Source: Gammaproteobacteria bacterium (GTDB lineage: Bacteria > Pseudomonadota > Gammaproteobacteria > JAPPPA01). From it: a DNA stretch of 8,159 nt. The position numbers and the translations under genes were made by a program. The notes under the pieces were generated by a model. It had not been told where the DNA came from, ran no database searches, and saw only the letters and a program-made list of their open reading frames with translations. Below are positions 1-6,548 of the stretch, in pieces; within the stretch, counting starts at the first letter, position 1, and every line of letters begins with the position of its first letter. The stretch covers positions 1 through 8,159 of the forward strand of contig JAPPPA010000080.1 of the NCBI GenBank assembly GCA_028817755.1, written 5' to 3'.

Positions 1-1366
1 TATTATCAAGCAGTGGCTCGTAATCCACTCGCGGCATGCCGCCGTCCGGCGCGAACTCCAAACGTTGGGCGCGCCAGCGTTGATATTCTTCCTGTTCAAA
101 CTCGTTAAGCGTTTCAGGGAAGTGCCTTGCACGATAGCGAAAGAACAATTCATGCAGGCGGTTATCACGAAACGCAGGCGGATTTTCAGCGTAATTAGCG
201 GCAGTCAAATCGGCTAAGGACATCTCCGCCAGCTCGTTACACAGCGCCCGATCTTCATTGCCCACAAAACCACCATACAGGTCTTGTTCTGGGTCATCAC
301 TGGGTTCAAAACCGCCCAACTCAAATACCGCCGTGAGTTTGGCAGCAATAATGTCGTGATTGTCTCGGATTAACTTCCAATGCTGACGGCATTGATTCAT
401 ATCCAACTGCAAACGTTCCGCCTGTGCATCGCTAAGCGTCTTCGCCGGCGCGATTACCGGGCAACGGTTCATATGAATATGTTTGACCGCAATGCGCTCT
501 ACCCCTTCTGGCAATGCGTCACGCGCGGTAAAAATGCGCTCGTGAATGTCCTCTGGCGACAGCTCTAGCAGGTCACTGGGATCATGGCGCAGGTCATACA
601 CCAGCACTTTATTCTTCGGCACCTTCGGGTCGGTACAAATTGGCATAACCAACGACAAGCAGCCGATGTCAGCGGGGAACATGGAGGACACATGCACCAC
701 GGGCGTGAACTCGCGCAGGTCAATCTGGCTCCAAGCGTCCTGCTTACCTTTGTTACCCAGCACGTACTCAAACAGCTTCGGTTGTTTCTCTTTTATCAGT
801 CGCGCTAAGGCAATTGTGGCGCGCACGTCAGACACCGCGTCGTGCGCTTTGTCTTGCTCTAGGTTGTTGGCCGCCGCCAAATGCTCCAGCTTAAAGCTCG
901 GTTTGCCGTCTTCATGCTTCGGCCAGTTAATGCCTTCTGGGCGCAAGGCGTAAGTCAGCCGCACCATGTCGATAATATCCCAGCGCGAACAGCCGTCTCG
1001 CCACTCGCGCGCGTAAGGGTCACGCAAATTGCGCCATAGCGTGAAGCGAGTCACTTCGTCATCAAAACGCAGCGTGTTGTAGCCCACCGCGCAGGTATTC
1101 GGGCGACTCATTTCGGCGTTAATTTTGGCGATAAATTCCGGCTCAGGAATGCCCTGCTCTTCCGCTTGCTGCGGGGTGATATGCGTCAGCAAGCAAGCTT
1201 CCGGGTGCGGCACATAGTCTTCAGTGGGCTGGCAGAACCATTCCACCGGCGCTTCCACCTCGTTTAAATCTTCATCGGTACGAATGCCCGCAAACTGCGA
1301 GGGGCGATCAAGGCGTGGCACCGCGCCGAAAGTTTCATAGTCGTGCCAGAAAAACGTGCGAGACAT
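1..1366 (-). CDS. sbcB: Exodeoxyribonuclease I (ExoI), C-terminus cut by the window edge
   Basis: Exonuclease I degrades single-stranded DNA 3' to 5' and acts in recombination, mismatch repair and clean-up of replication ends in the cytoplasm. The frame is open from ATG at 1366 to the left edge, giving 455 residues. E. coli ExoI has about 475, so only the last 20 or so residues should be missing. The start MSRTFFWHDYETFG carries the first DEDD exonuclease motif (D9, E11). The second acidic motif is in YNTLRFDDE (D102), and H175 and D180 lie in HDAVSD. All five sit at a constant offset of six from the E. coli catalytic residues D15, E17, D108, H181 and D186 as I remember them, so the enzyme should be active. 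The SH3-like and helical C-terminal regions follow, with the family-typical stretch LHELFFRYRARHFPETL. The gene diverges from hrpB across 24 bp, and no Shine-Dalgarno sequence precedes its ATG. Identification is very secure. Confidence 0.96.
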   Translation of the reverse strand, partial: MSRTFFWHDYETFGAVPRLDRPSQFAGIRTDEDLNEVEAPVEWFCQPTEDYVPHPEACLLTHITPQQAEEQGIPEPEFIAKINAEMSRPNTCAVGYNTLRFDDEVTRFTLWRNLRDPYAREWRDGCSRWDIIDMVRLTYALRPEGINWPKHEDGKPSFKLEHLAAANNLEQDKAHDAVSDVRATIALARLIKEKQPKLFEYVLGNKGKQDAWSQIDLREFTPVVHVSSMFPADIGCLSLVMPICTDPKVPKNKVLVYDLRHDPSDLLELSPEDIHERIFTARDALPEGVERIAVKHIHMNRCPVIAPAKTLSDAQAERLQLDMNQCRQHWKLIRDNHDIIAAKLTAVFELGGFEPSDDPEQDLYGGFVGNEDRALCNELAEMSLADLTAANYAENPPAFRDNRLHELFFRYRARHFPETLNEFEQEEYQRWRAQRLEFAPDGGMPRVDYEPLLDN

Positions 1367-1390
1367 GGACGGTTATTAGAAAATTACACG
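1367..1390. promoter_or_regulatory. 24-bp divergent gap between sbcB and hrpB
   Basis: This short AT-rich gap is the only sequence between the start codons of sbcB (minus) and hrpB (plus). It contains TATTAG on the plus strand (1374-1379), read as CTAATA on the minus strand, which could serve as a -10-like element for either gene. No purine-rich ribosome binding site is visible on either side. The promoters must therefore lie largely inside the opposing coding sequences, or the transcripts must be leaderless or nearly so. This is inferred from spacing; no clear -35/-10 pair was found. Confidence 0.35.
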
Positions 1391-3823
1391 GTGAACAGCC
1401 TACCAGTAAACGCCGCCTTACCCGAGCTTAAAGCCGCGCTGCAAAAATCTAGCGTCGTGATTTTGTCTGCGCCACCCGGCAGCGGCAAAACCACCGCTGT
1501 GCCATTAGCGTTATTAGACGAGACTTGGCTCAACGGCAAAATCGTGATGCTAGAACCGCGCCGTATTGCCGCGCGCGGTGCGGCTACCTATATGGCCAGC
1601 ACGCGGAATGAAGCGGTTGGCGATACGGTCGGCTATCAAGTGCGGCACGAACGCAAAATTGGCCGCGATACAAAATTAGAAATCGTCACCGAGGGCTTAC
1701 TCACTCGCCGCCTGCAATCTGATCCAGAACTCGCCGACTACGGCCTGGTAATTTTTGATGAATTCCACGAACGTCATTTACAAACCGATCTAGCCCTCGC
1801 GCTCTGTCATGACTGCCAACAAGGCCTGCGTGACGATCTAAAGATTCTAATTATGTCGGCCACCTTAGATGTGGCTGCCTTGCAAAAACGTTTCCCAGAC
1901 GCGCCAGTAGTGCAGGCGGAAGGTCGTAGCTTCCCGGTCGATATTCACTGGGGCCAACGCTGCGAGAAACGCGAGATTTCTCAAGCCACCGCCAGCGCCG
2001 TTAAAAAAGCCTTACAAGAACAACAGGGCGATGTGCTGGTGTTTCTACCCGGCCGCGCCGAGATCCAGCGCTGTGCGGAACAACTTGCTTCACTCGAAAA
2101 CGCCGAGCTAAAGGTACTGCCCTTATCAGCCGACACGCCTGCCGACCAGCAACGCCAAATACTGCAACAACAGTCTTATCGACGCGTGATTCTCTCCACC
2201 GCGCTGGCAGAATCTAGCGTCACCATCGAGGGCATCACCGCCGTAGTCGACTGCGGCTGGTCGCGCCTCCCCAGCTTTGACGCCAACCGTGGTTTTACCG
2301 GCTTAGAAACCTTACGCACCAGCCGCGCCAGCGCCACCCAACGCGCCGGTCGTGCTGGCCGCCTTGGTCCCGGCCATTGCTATCGGTTGTGGTCAGAAAA
2401 CGAGCATCAAGCACTCGCCGCACAAAACGCGCCAGAAATATTACAGGCTGATTTAGCTCCATTAATGCTCGAGCTGGGTGCTTGGGGCGTAAACGAATTC
2501 GAGCAACTGACTTGGTTAGACCAACCACCAACCGGCCATATTGCACAAGCACAAACGCTGCTCAGCAAACTCGGCGCGCTAGATTCTCAGCAACGTTTAA
2601 CGCCACACGGCAAAGCTCTAAATCGTTTTGGCCTACACCCACGTTTAGCCACCATGTTGCTTAAGGCCGACGATGGCGCGCAACAAACCCTAGCGGCCGA
2701 GTGCGCAGCATTACTGAATGACGGCAGCAGCAGCCGCAACAGCGATATTAGCCAACGCCTACGCACACTCAATAGCGCCGCCAAACGCAGCGCCAAACAG
2801 TTAAAGCAGCAACTCAAACTGAACCCCGCCACCGCTGATACCGATGACGCTGGCGAAGTTTTACTGGCAGCATTTCCAGATCGGATAGCGAAACAACAAG
2901 GCCGTAGCGGCGAGCAAGTACGCTACAAGCTCAGTAATGGCGCGCAAGCCTTTCTGCCGGTAGACGAAGGCTTAGCCCAACAAGAGTGGCTAGTCGTTTG
3001 CGAGTTGCAACCCACGCGAGAGGGAAACCGTATTCGCCTTGCTGCAGCGGTAACGGAAGCAGAGATTCAACGACGCTTTGCCGACGAGCTCACACCGCGC
3101 ACTGTCACCTCATGGGACAAACAACAAGGCTGTGTAATTAACGAAACCCAAACCCGCTTGGGAGAGTTAGTGCTGACGCGTGAGACATCAAAAGAGCAAG
3201 GCGATGTCTTACCCGCGCTCTGCGATGGTATTCGCCAAACGGGCTGGCACTGCTTACCGAGCAACAAAGACACCGATGCATTACTCGCGCGCCTGCGCTG
3301 GCTGCAAGCGCAGCAAGAAGACTGGCCTAACTTCGCCGAAGACTATTTACTGGAACAGCTAGAAACTTGGCTCGGCCCTTGGCTAGAAAACAAAACACGC
3401 CTAAAACAACTGGCCGATGTCGAACTTAAAGATGCGCTACTGAATCACCTAGGCTATGAGCGCAAAGGCGAACTAGATCAGCTCGCGCCTAGCCACTTAT
3501 CCGTACCGACTGGCTCCAATATCCGCATCGACTACAGCCGCGATATTCCAACTCTGGCAGTACGTGTGCAAGAGATGTTCGGCGCCAGCGAAACGCCAAC
3601 GGTGCTTAACGGCCAAGTGCCAGTAAAACTCGAATTACTCTCGCCCGGCCACAAGCCCATCGCCGTCACCCAAGACTTACCGAGCTTCTGGCAAGGCGCT
3701 TGGATAGAGGTGAAAAAAGAAATGCGCGGGCGATATCCCAAACACGTTTGGCCGGACGACCCCGCCAACGCGGAACCAACCAACCGCACGAAAAAAGGCT
3801 ACACCATCAGGCCTAGAAATTAA
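1391..3823 (+). CDS. hrpB: ATP-dependent RNA helicase HrpB (DEAH/RHA-like superfamily 2)
   Basis: HrpB is a cytoplasmic superfamily 2 helicase of the DEAH/RHA group; its cellular role is poorly defined. Motifs appear in order: Walker A APPGSGKT (GSGKT at 30-34), DEFH box (123-126) in FDEFHERH, SAT (156-158), and motif VI QRAGRAGR (317-324). A helicase-associated region follows, and the C-terminus is the HrpB-specific domain, with the signature EMRGRYPKHVWPDDPAN near residue 770. I chose GTG at 1391, which gives VNSLPVNAALPEL and 810 residues, matching the usual N-terminus and the family length of about 810. An in-frame GTG at 1343 would add 16 residues that do not resemble the family and would overlap sbcB. 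No Shine-Dalgarno sequence precedes either candidate. The gene converges on the alpha/beta hydrolase with 26 bp between the stops and no visible terminator. Confidence 0.95.
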   Translation: MNSLPVNAALPELKAALQKSSVVILSAPPGSGKTTAVPLALLDETWLNGKIVMLEPRRIAARGAATYMASTRNEAVGDTVGYQVRHERKIGRDTKLEIVTEGLLTRRLQSDPELADYGLVIFDEFHERHLQTDLALALCHDCQQGLRDDLKILIMSATLDVAALQKRFPDAPVVQAEGRSFPVDIHWGQRCEKREISQATASAVKKALQEQQGDVLVFLPGRAEIQRCAEQLASLENAELKVLPLSADTPADQQRQILQQQSYRRVILSTALAESSVTIEGITAVVDCGWSRLPSFDANRGFTGLETLRTSRASATQRAGRAGRLGPGHCYRLWSENEHQALAAQNAPEILQADLAPLMLELGAWGVNEFEQLTWLDQPPTGHIAQAQTLLSKLGALDSQQRLTPHGKALNRFGLHPRLATMLLKADDGAQQTLAAECAALLNDGSSSRNSDISQRLRTLNSAAKRSAKQLKQQLKLNPATADTDDAGEVLLAAFPDRIAKQQGRSGEQVRYKLSNGAQAFLPVDEGLAQQEWLVVCELQPTREGNRIRLAAAVTEAEIQRRFADELTPRTVTSWDKQQGCVINETQTRLGELVLTRETSKEQGDVLPALCDGIRQTGWHCLPSNKDTDALLARLRWLQAQQEDWPNFAEDYLLEQLETWLGPWLENKTRLKQLADVELKDALLNHLGYERKGELDQLAPSHLSVPTGSNIRIDYSRDIPTLAVRVQEMFGASETPTVLNGQVPVKLELLSPGHKPIAVTQDLPSFWQGAWIEVKKEMRGRYPKHVWPDDPANAEPTNRTKKGYTIRPRN

Positions 3824-3849
3824 GCCAGCGCGTTTATGACTCGTTTGAG

Positions 3850-4785
3850 TTATGCGTCGGCTTTCAGCCACGAAACCATATGAGCAATAGTGGTTTCATC
3901 CCACAAAATTTTGCGGTGACCTGCGCCCAATACAGGTAAAAACTCACCGTCAGCCACGGCTTTTGACATCGCCTCAACACCAAAGCAAGGCGTGTCATCG
4001 TCTTGTGGGTCATGCAAATACAAGCAAGGCTGTTCCATAAGCGCGGCATGCTGCAGAACATTCAGCGCATCCCAGCTCATGCCCAGCTCAGCTTCAATTT
4101 GACGGTCCATTTCAGCTTTAGCCGAGGCTGGCACGTTAAACATGAGGCGAACATCACGCATCACTACGCGGTAGTCGACCACACCCGCGATTGATACAAA
4201 GCGCCCAACCGTTAAACCATTCTGCAACGCTAACGTTGACGCAAAGGCACCAACGGAGTGCGCCACCAACAAGTCAATCGTTTTCAATTTTTGCTGCAAA
4301 CGCAAGACCATGCGGGAAATCTGCACAGGCTGTGTGCGCGCACCATCCGAGTCACCATGAGCTGGCGAGTCCACCATATACACTTGGTAGCCAAGGCGTT
4401 GCAGCGGCTCGACCAAGGAGCCCATTTGTGCGCCACGAGCCTCCCAGCCATGCACAAGCAAAGCGGTTTTCAGTGGTAACTCGGCATTCAGAGGCGCAAA
4501 ACGCCAACAAGCAAGCTGCCCATCCTCAAAGTCCAGATTGAAAGACTCCGCCTGCTTGAGCAGTTCACGCTCTCGCTGTGGCCGCGGAAATCGGCGCGGC
4601 TCGTATAAGTATTTACGTACATACCTAGCGCCCCAGCGTGGCGATACCTTGCATAGCAACCACACAAAGCGCCGGAACCAACGAAAACCCCAGGCTTCGA
4701 ATCCATTGGTGAAATCCAATGGCGGCGTACGGTTGGCGGCGAACCATTCCTGCTCGCTAATAGCGGCTTCAGATGTCTTACTCAT
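3850..4785 (-). CDS. Alpha/beta hydrolase fold protein, substrate unknown
   Basis: A 311-residue alpha/beta hydrolase, probably cytoplasmic: there is no signal peptide. The N-terminal 80 residues are basic and aromatic (WGFRWFRRFVWLLCK at about 32-46) and could touch a membrane or cover the active site. The fold begins near residue 106 with LLVHGW (HGW 112-114, likely oxyanion region). The nucleophile elbow is AHSVG (S177), with Ala replacing the first Gly of the usual GxSxG. The likely acid is D262 in HDPQDDD, and the likely base is H290 in GAGHRKIL, so the triad looks complete. Esterase, lipase or thioesterase activity is possible but cannot be resolved from sequence alone. ATG at 4785 is preferred. 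A TTG at 4821 in the same frame lies inside the upstream terminator and would add 12 implausible residues. The gene sits just downstream of that terminator, so it either has its own promoter overlapping the slyD 3' end or depends on read-through. Confidence 0.85.
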   Translation of the reverse strand: MSKTSEAAISEQEWFAANRTPPLDFTNGFEAWGFRWFRRFVWLLCKVSPRWGARYVRKYLYEPRRFPRPQRERELLKQAESFNLDFEDGQLACWRFAPLNAELPLKTALLVHGWEARGAQMGSLVEPLQRLGYQVYMVDSPAHGDSDGARTQPVQISRMVLRLQQKLKTIDLLVAHSVGAFASTLALQNGLTVGRFVSIAGVVDYRVVMRDVRLMFNVPASAKAEMDRQIEAELGMSWDALNVLQHAALMEQPCLYLHDPQDDDTPCFGVEAMSKAVADGEFLPVLGAGHRKILWDETTIAHMVSWLKADA

Positions 4786-4807
4786 GCGCGCTATTACGCC
4801 CGCGCAT
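4784..4807 (-). repeat. Inverted repeat over the hydrolase start codon
   Basis: On the plus strand ATGCGCG (4784-4790) and CGCGCAT (4801-4807) are perfect 7-bp inverted repeats with a 10-nt spacer. The arm at 4784-4790 includes two bases of the hydrolase start codon (4783-4785). In the minus-strand transcript it would form a GC-rich hairpin that partly hides the initiation codon and the weak GGGCG ribosome-site candidate in the loop. It could equally be an operator half-site pair or coincidence. Confidence 0.4.
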
Positions 4808-4846
4808 AAAAAAAGCCGCAATGGCGGTAGCGCCAGAGCGGCTTTT
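4808..4846 (-). terminator. Rho-independent terminator after slyD, two-level stem
   Basis: An outer 9-bp stem pairs 4811-4819 (AAAAGCCGC) with 4838-4846 (GCGGCTTTT). Inside it, a second perfect stem pairs TGGCG (4822-4826) with CGCCA (4831-4835) around a GTAG loop. Read on the minus strand, the structure ends in a run of seven T (4814 down to 4808), as expected of an intrinsic terminator. It starts about 19 bp after the slyD stop codon. The plus-strand side has only four T, so it should work mainly in the slyD direction. Confidence 0.85.
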
Positions 4847-4864
4847 AGAAGCAGTCAGATCAGT

Positions 4865-5344
4865 TTAGTGATCGCAGCTACCGTTGTGCACGTGACCGTG
4901 CTCAATCTCTTCTTTGCTGGCTTCACGTACTTCAGTCACTTTCACTTGGAAAGTCAGTGTTTGGCCTGCAAGCGGGTGGTTGCCGTCTACCGTAATGGTG
5001 TCGCCTTCGACCGCGGTAATTACAACAGGCACAGGACCGGCGTTGCTCTCAGCTGTAAAACGCATACCTACTTCAAGGTCTTCTACACCCTGAAAAGCAG
5101 CTTTTGGCACTTGCTGAACCATTTGCTCATTGCGCTCGCCATAAGCCAATTTAGGCTCAATCACTGCGGTTAGCTCGTCGCCAACGGTTTTGCCTTCTAG
5201 TTCAGCTTCTAGACCAGGAATAATATTGCCTGCGCCGTGCAAATACGGCAGCGGCTGGCCTGGCTCAGACTTATCAATGACTTCGCCATCAGCGCCAGTT
5301 AATACATAGTCAAAGCTGGCTACAACATTTTGTGCGATTTGCAT
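4865..5344 (-). CDS. slyD: FKBP-type peptidyl-prolyl cis-trans isomerase SlyD, short-tailed
   Basis: SlyD catalyses prolyl cis-trans isomerisation, acts as a cytoplasmic chaperone and, in enterobacteria, supplies nickel to hydrogenase maturation. This protein has 159 residues. The split FKBP domain covers about 1-68 and 125-145 (PYLHGAGNIIPGLE at 33-46; AYGE at 67-70). The insert-in-flap chaperone domain lies between them at about 72-122, with VQQVPKAAF, VGMRF and GPVPVVITAVEGD closely matching E. coli SlyD. The C-terminus is short: after EEIEHGHVH only NGSCDH follows, leaving H149, H151, H153, C157 and H159 in place of the roughly 45-residue His/Cys-rich tail of the 196-residue E. coli protein. 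Strong nickel binding is therefore doubtful. The gene lies 71 bp downstream of phzF on the same strand, with a possible weak GAG ribosome site, and is followed by a strong terminator. Confidence 0.93.
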   Translation of the reverse strand: MQIAQNVVASFDYVLTGADGEVIDKSEPGQPLPYLHGAGNIIPGLEAELEGKTVGDELTAVIEPKLAYGERNEQMVQQVPKAAFQGVEDLEVGMRFTAESNAGPVPVVITAVEGDTITVDGNHPLAGQTLTFQVKVTEVREASKEEIEHGHVHNGSCDH

Positions 5345-5415
5345 ACTCAGATTCTCAAACGCGGAAAAGCGCGCACCCTACCCGCTTTAGGTTGAAATAG
5401 CGAATTTTGACGGCG

Positions 5416-6228
5416 CTATAAACGCCATTCCGTTTCACTGACAGTAACGGCTCTGCCGGTCATAAATACCCGGTCACCGCCGACTCGACACTGCAAGTCG
5501 CCGCCTCGGGCTGAAATTTGCCTAGCCCATAGCTGATTCTGTTCGAGCACACGCGCCCAATACGGCGCCAAAGAACAGTGCGCGGAGCCGGTTACGGGGT
5601 CTTCAGGAATGCCATAAAACGGCCCAAAGAAACGCGATACAAAGTCGGCCTCCACACCCTCTGCCGTCGCAATAATGCCGCCATCTTGAATCTGCTCCAA
5701 TAACGACATATCTGGTGCTAATGCAGCAACCGCAGCTTCATCCGGCAGAATGACGATGTAATTGCCATTCGTAATCTGTGCTTTATAGCACTGCGCTTTA
5801 TTCGGGTTAACACCCAAGCCTTCCGCAATCACCTCGGGTAACGCTTGGGCTTTAACTTCTTGCGCAGGAAAGTCCAAAGTAATGCTCTCGCCTTCCACAC
5901 GCACTCGCAGCTCACCACTACGGCTATTGAAAACGATATCGACGCCATCTGGCTCTTTCTCTAGCAAGCCATATTCAGTCGCCAGCACCCAAGCCGACGC
6001 CAACGTCGCGTGACCACATAAATCCACTTCAACAGTTGGCGTAAACCAGCGAATATTCCAAGCATCTCCATCCGGATACACATAGGCCGTTTCAGACAAG
6101 TTATTTTCGGCCGCCATATCTCGCATGAGCGCGTCCGCTAGTGGGCGATGACTCACCACCACCGCAGCCGGATTTCCCTTGAATGCATGATGCGTAAATG
6201 CATCCACTTGATATTGCTTAAGGCTCAC
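5416..6228 (-). CDS. PhzF-family isomerase/epimerase-like protein
   Basis: A 270-residue member of the PhzF family, which has the two-domain diaminopimelate-epimerase fold. The start MSLKQYQVDAFTHHAFKGNPAAV is typical of the family. The general acid/base Glu is present at E46 in NNLSETAY, matching the catalytic Glu of PhzF. The two glycine-rich anion-binding loops follow at DLCGHATLASA (69-79) and DPVTGSAH (210-217). PhzF itself isomerises dihydro-3-hydroxyanthranilate in phenazine synthesis. No other phenazine gene is nearby, so this is more likely one of the many family members of unknown substrate, such as E. coli YddE. The start is GTG at 6226-6228, supported by a very purine-rich ribosome site two bases upstream. 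slyD follows after 71 bp, so co-transcription is possible. The gene diverges from egtB across the palindromic element. Confidence 0.9.
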   Translation of the reverse strand: MSLKQYQVDAFTHHAFKGNPAAVVVSHRPLADALMRDMAAENNLSETAYVYPDGDAWNIRWFTPTVEVDLCGHATLASAWVLATEYGLLEKEPDGVDIVFNSRSGELRVRVEGESITLDFPAQEVKAQALPEVIAEGLGVNPNKAQCYKAQITNGNYIVILPDEAAVAALAPDMSLLEQIQDGGIIATAEGVEADFVSRFFGPFYGIPEDPVTGSAHCSLAPYWARVLEQNQLWARQISARGGDLQCRVGGDRVFMTGRAVTVSETEWRL

Positions 6229-6230
6229 TT

Positions 6231-6240
6231 TCCCTCCCCC
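6231..6240 (-). promoter_or_regulatory. Strong ribosome binding site of the PhzF-family gene
   Basis: On the minus strand the sequence GGGGGAGGGA precedes the GTG start by two bases, with a good anti-16S match (GGAG) about five to seven bases from the start codon. It supports the unusual GTG start at 6228. Confidence 0.7.
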
Positions 6241-6270
6241 AGAAACGAACTTTTCACTTGTTGCTTGTCA

Positions 6271-6299
6271 TTAAGGAAGCTCTGATTAAATAGGAGATG
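6271..6299 (+). repeat. Left terminal inverted repeat of the palindromic element
   Basis: It begins TTAAGGAAGCTCTGATTAAA. Bases 6271-6295 are the exact reverse complement of 6519-6543. Position 6296 is the one mismatch, and 6297-6299 match again. The partner is the right repeat at 6515-6543. Confidence 0.9.
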
Positions 6300-6304
6300 T
6301 CTCT

Positions 6305-6401
6305 GGCTTTACGTCGCTTCTGCAATCAAGGCGCCGTTGCGCCGCCTTAGTCACTCTAAGGCAAGCGACCGCAACGCGGAGTGCAGAAGCGACGTAAAGC
6401 C
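6305..6401. repeat. Internal hairpin arm 1 of the element
   Basis: A perfect 20-bp inverted repeat pairs 6305-6324 (begins GGCTTTACGTCG) with 6382-6401 (ends CGACGTAAAGCC). Inside it, CGTTGCG (6335-6341) pairs with CGCAACG (6370-6376), and GCCTTAG (6344-6350) pairs with CTAAGGC (6356-6362) around the loop TCACT. These form one long, interrupted hairpin. Confidence 0.85.
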
Positions 6402-6408
6402 CCTTCGG

Positions 6409-6508
6409 GCGGACTTCTCGCGCAAGTTGGACCGCGTTGCAAGCCTAGCGAAGGCAATAAGCATTCGGCGGCGGCTTGCGCCTTGCCAACTCACGCGAGA
6501 AGATCCGC
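6409..6508. repeat. Internal hairpin arm 2 of the element
   Basis: GCGGA (6409-6413), CTTCTCGCG (6414-6422) and AGTTGG (6425-6430) pair with TCCGC (6504-6508), CGCGAGAAG (6494-6502) and CCAACT (6486-6491). The stem is interrupted only by one bulged base (6503) and a 2x2 mismatch. Further in, GCAAGCC (6439-6445) pairs with GGCTTGC (6473-6479). CGAAGGC (6449-6455) pairs with GCATTCG (6461-6467), with one mismatch, around the loop AATAA. Confidence 0.8.
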
Positions 6509-6514
6509 AGAGCG

Positions 6515-6543
6515 CATTTCCTATTTAATCAGAGCTTCCTTAA
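6515..6543 (-). repeat. Right terminal inverted repeat of the palindromic element
   Basis: It ends AATCAGAGCTTCCTTAA and is the reverse complement of 6271-6299 with a single mismatch (6518 against 6296). Its outer end lies 47 bp upstream of the egtB start codon, so any egtB promoter must use or abut this repeat. Confidence 0.9.
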
Positions 6544-6548
6544 GCGCT

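Larger units (their letters stand above)
6271..6543. mobile_element. MITE-like palindromic element without genes
   Basis: A 273-bp unit bounded by near-perfect terminal inverted repeats: 25 bp exact, then one mismatch and 3 more matching bp. TTAA stands at both outer ends (6271-6274 and 6540-6543). It may be a 4-bp target duplication or simply the end of the inverted repeat, since TTAA is its own complement. Between the repeats are two large hairpins (6305-6401 and 6409-6508), so the strand could fold into a three-way junction with the terminal repeats as the base stem. Short open frames inside (for example 6337-6528) resemble no protein family. This is the build of a miniature inverted-repeat transposable element mobilised in trans by a transposase encoded elsewhere. 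TTAA and ends starting GGAAGCTCTGATTAA would fit an IS5-like parent, but that family assignment is a guess. It occupies most of the divergent phzF/egtB control region. Confidence 0.75.

Noticed and set aside
546..953. 135-residue open frame on the plus strand
   Set aside because: It is antisense to sbcB, whose frame shows all ExoI motifs; the product is Ser/Arg-rich and resembles no family.
1343..1390. Upstream GTG extension of HrpB by 16 residues
   Set aside because: The extra residues do not resemble HrpB N-termini, they overlap the sbcB start, and the shorter form fits the family start and length.
4786..4821. TTG start extending the alpha/beta hydrolase by 12 residues
   Set aside because: It would begin within the slyD terminator stem; the ATG at 4785 is more plausible.
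4538..5173. 211-residue open frame on the plus strand
   Set aside because: It runs across the hydrolase 5' end, the terminator and most of slyD in antisense; no motif supports it.
5357..5388. Imperfect inverted repeat AAACGCGG / CCGCTTT between the PhzF-family gene and slyD
   Set aside because: The stem has a bulge, a long loop and only a three-base T-run on the minus strand, so it is too weak to call a terminator or operator.
5416..6228. Phenazine biosynthesis role for the PhzF-family gene
   Set aside because: No other phz gene is present, and PhzF-fold proteins are widespread in bacteria that make no phenazines.
6337..6528. Short open frame inside the palindromic element
   Set aside because: It lies in hairpin sequence and its Arg/Ser/Ala-rich product looks like translated structure, not a protein or transposase remnant.
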